Source: Listeria costaricensis (GTDB lineage: Bacteria > Bacillota > Bacilli > Lactobacillales > Listeriaceae). Taken from it: a stretch of 64,000 nucleotides of DNA. The stretch spans positions 22,804-86,803 of the forward strand of contig NZ_FXUT01000025.1 of assembly GCF_900183385.1 (NCBI RefSeq). Direction: 5' to 3'. Every line of letters begins with the position of its first letter. Position 1 is the first letter of the stretch. Positions 62,062 through 64,000 of this stretch are shown piece after piece. The notes under the pieces were generated by a model. That model had not been told where the DNA came from. It saw nothing but the letters and a program-made list of their open reading frames with translations, and did no database searches. Both the position numbers and the translations under genes were made by a program.

Positions 62062-63414
62062 ATGGTTTATAACACTTTTATAAAATGTCAGGTTTGCGGT
62101 AGCATTACCAGAGTCCGGCTTCAGGTTGGATGGCAAGAAGAACATCCTATTGTTGTGGCTTGCGGTAAATGTGGTACTTCCTTATCTGGCAGCGTTAAGA
62201 TAGGACAGGACCGTCCGGGGTTGAAGTTTTCTTTTGACAATGCAGATGAAATCTCGGATACCGAAGCTGATTACATGGTTGAATGCTCTGGTGAATTTCC
62301 GACTGCGAAACAAGGCAAAGTAGCAGAGATGGAAGAAGTTGTAATTACTCCGTTCATCCGCTATATGAATCGTATGAAGACGGATGATTCATATGAGCAG
62401 TTTGGGAAAGCGGTATCGCAGCTTAATGCAACAGAAAAGAAATGGAAGAACTACAAGAGAATCATTGACCTGTTTAAAAGCAACAGTGAATACCTTGTTC
62501 AGGAGATTCAAAAGGAATTCTCCGGACAATACTTTCAGTGCAGAGATGAGTCTGAAGTATTAAGAGCTGTTCATATGATTGAGGTCCATGGTTTTTATTC
62601 TGCGCTTAAAAAAGATATTTTAGACGATCTTTCTTTTAGCTCAGGAATTATGAAACTGGACTTCGCTCAGCTTAAGAGTTTAGTGGCCTTCTTGAATTCA
62701 CATGATGGCTACCACCTTGATGAGCTTCAGGATTTAATTTATAAGGCTTACGATGATTTTGTAAAAATATACCAGCGCCTTATTCCGGCTCTTGCAATAC
62801 AGTATTGCAAAGAGGATGCGTTTGATCTTGAAGTTGAAGGTTCGACAACGAGTAGCTTCGATAGTGTAAAGCAGTTTTATTTGAATGTTTATGAAGCCCT
62901 TGGGAATCTGCTCGTTATCCCGGTCGCTCTCAATAACATAAAATACAGGGCTGACTTGAATTCGATGAATCCTTTGGAAAAGAATGTATCTTCGTTGGAG
63001 GATTTCATAAAGCTCACAAAGGCGTCAAGGTATCATTTCTGCTTAAACACAGAAGTCTACACCGAGTTCTTGGATGTTGTGGTAAATGCAAAACTAAGAA
63101 ATGCGATCGGACATAATGATGTTGAATATGACGCAGTGAGTCAGGTCATTACTTACATTCCGAATCCGAAAGACAGAACCATAAAGAAAACGGAATACCT
63201 TCTCGAATTTGAAAATGAAGCGATGCACATGTTTCAGGCGTTATTGGGTGTTTCAGAATACCTGTATCGCCTGAGAGAACTTTCACTTATATATGATGGC
63301 AAAATACCACTTATGGTTCAGGAAAGAGCAAACTGGCCGAAGAAGATAGGACGTAATGATCCATGTCCATGCGGAAGCGGAAAAAAGTACAAATTCTGTC
63401 ATGGGAAGAATTAG
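62062..63414 (+). CDS. Zinc-ribbon and SEC-C motif protein of unknown function
   Basis: 450 residues. N-terminal zinc ribbon (CQVCG ... CGKCG, about residues 9-39), a long helical middle part, and a C-terminal SEC-C zinc motif [19 protein letters not shown] (about 430-448). The middle ([33 protein letters not shown] near 350) includes RNAIGH, an R-N-x3-H pattern like a HEPN ribonuclease active site. It ends the defence block, 47 bases after the GmrSD-like gene. A role in anti-phage defence is likely by position and domain types only. Confidence 0.85.
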   Translation: MVYNTFIKCQVCGSITRVRLQVGWQEEHPIVVACGKCGTSLSGSVKIGQDRPGLKFSFDNADEISDTEADYMVECSGEFPTAKQGKVAEMEEVVITPFIRYMNRMKTDDSYEQFGKAVSQLNATEKKWKNYKRIIDLFKSNSEYLVQEIQKEFSGQYFQCRDESEVLRAVHMIEVHGFYSALKKDILDDLSFSSGIMKLDFAQLKSLVAFLNSHDGYHLDELQDLIYKAYDDFVKIYQRLIPALAIQYCKEDAFDLEVEGSTTSSFDSVKQFYLNVYEALGNLLVIPVALNNIKYRADLNSMNPLEKNVSSLEDFIKLTKASRYHFCLNTEVYTEFLDVVVNAKLRNAIGHNDVEYDAVSQVITYIPNPKDRTIKKTEYLLEFENEAMHMFQALLGVSEYLYRLRELSLIYDGKIPLMVQERANWPKKIGRNDPCPCGSGKKYKFCHGKN

Positions 63415-63582
63415 AGTTGAGGCGATGGGATTTCAGACTTGTTCCCTCAGAGCGAAGTCTTGAAGCGGTCGGCAAATTTGTGCGTTTGCATATTATAGGT
63501 AGGAGCAAGGGCTTTGACCTGTTTCCGAGAACGTACAAGGGTAAAAATCGGTGTGTTTTATGACAAAAACACGCTTTGATAA

Positions 63583-63684
63583 ATTCCCGCGAACGAACGC
63601 GAATTTGGCTACATACTTGACATCAAGATGAAGCAATCGAGCCATGTGGAGTGTGTAGTGAAGCTCGAACGACGGAATGGGTAG
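63583..63684 (+). pseudogene. Displaced rlmCD C-terminal remnant at attR
   Basis: An open frame without start, ending FGYILDIKMKQ-SSHVECVVKLERRNG-stop. The SHVECVVKLERR part aligns with the THVETVVLMSR end of the intact rlmCD product at 9051-9085. CATGT at 63643-63647 is the shared core. Bases left of it are phage DNA, those to the right the original 3' end of the target gene. Confidence 0.8.
63643..63647 (+). other. attR core
   Basis: CATGT in the His-Val codons of the remnant, matching 9053-9057. Confidence 0.6.
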
Positions 63685-63959
63685 AAATCCTTGATTTTAA
63701 GCACTTTTCTCCGCATGTGGTATTCGATATGGATGAGAAGGGTTTTAGGAAAAAGAGGGTTGAAAACTATATTCAGGTGTCGGTTGTGATTGAAGTAGCG
63801 TGTGGAGATATCTTTAGTGAAAAATGATGAAGAAGCTTTGTATTGTCTGATGCTTTTTTAGGAATTGATTCAGGAGTGAAAGCACAGATGTTTTTTAATA
63901 AAGGGAATCTATGTTGCCAACTGTTTCGTCTTTACTATGAGCTAAAGGTTGTTCTGGAA
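63685..63959. other. AT-rich host DNA, no gene seen
   Basis: No open frame with a ribosome site of useful length on either strand. Base composition returns to that of the left flank. Confidence 0.6.
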
Positions 63960-64000
63960 AAGATACTACTCATGATTATAATAATCATGAGTAGTATCTT
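63960..64000. terminator. Large hairpin at the window edge, terminator-like
   Basis: Perfect 19-bp stem (63960-63978 and 63982-64000) with a 3-base loop, starting aagatactactcatg. The sequence beyond the window decides whether a T-run follows. Confidence 0.6.

Larger units (their letters stand above)
9053..63647. mobile_element. Complete siphovirus prophage integrated in rlmCD
   Basis: About 54.6 kb. The left boundary is in the 3' end of rlmCD (CATGT at 9053-9057); the right boundary is CATGT at 63643-63647 inside a short open frame that matches an rlmCD C-terminus. The element contains serine recombinases, lysis, tail, head, packaging, replication and lysogeny genes, plus cargo at both ends. 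Flanks are AT-richer and carry ordinary housekeeping genes. All head and tail functions expected of an HK97-fold siphovirus are present and intact, so it could be inducible. The core assignment is an inference from the two ends; the exact crossover needs the empty site. Confidence 0.88.

Noticed and set aside
63363..63563. 66-codon plus-strand frame after the SEC-C gene
   Set aside because: Begins inside the SEC-C codons, no RBS, no recognisable pattern.

Overview
The window shows a low-GC Firmicutes chromosome, most likely Listeriaceae, judged from gene content and order (gatB, dgkB, an LTA-glycosylation pair, rlmCD). A complete, visibly more GC-rich siphovirus prophage is inserted in the 3' end of rlmCD. 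Its gene set (paired large serine recombinases, DUF2800/DUF2815, DNA polymerase A, D5 primase, VRR-NUC/SNF2, DUF4314, DUF5049) is typical of Clostridia phages, which suggests transfer between classes. The host name is an inference from recognised proteins; no search could be run.

Layout. 1-9057 is host chromosome: the end of gatB, dgkB, a yfhO-like membrane protein broken by an in-frame TAA, its divergently transcribed GT2 partner, a LOG-family protein, a single-pass membrane protein and rlmCD. 9053-63647 is the prophage (about 54.6 kb). From left to right it holds a small plus-strand cargo gene with a HEPN-like motif; three translationally coupled serine recombinase genes; a SHOCT gene; GH25 lysin and holin; tail genes with a GH18-like tail protein, tape measure and a frameshifted chaperone pair; head and packaging genes; accessory and late-regulator genes; the replication module; and an Xre/ImmA lysogeny switch. 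All of these from the recombinases to the switch are on the minus strand. Next is a kinase-GNAT-ASCH operon with its own promoter. The right end is a plus-strand defence block: a small HTH gene, hsdM, hsdS with invertible C-terminal cassettes and a tyrosine recombinase, hsdR, a GmrSD-like DUF262/DUF1524 protein and a zinc-ribbon/SEC-C protein. 63583-63684 holds an rlmCD-like C-terminal remnant marking attR; 63685-64000 is AT-rich host DNA with no gene seen.

How it works together. The serine recombinases integrate the element so that rlmCD stays open but gets a new C-terminus. Xre and ImmA probably hold the early operon off through an 18-bp palindrome found at their own promoter and at the first early gene. 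Sigma-like regulators and a repeated 35-bp promoter-like element may time other transcription units. The cargo genes at both ends (HEPN-like gene, kinase/GNAT/ASCH operon, phase-variable type I restriction, GmrSD-like protein, SEC-C protein) look like lysogen-protecting functions.

Most interesting: the two-cassette hsdS inversion system, the uncharacterised kinase-GNAT-ASCH operon, two families of dispersed intergenic repeats, and a canonical A_AAA_AAC frameshift site in the tail chaperone genes.
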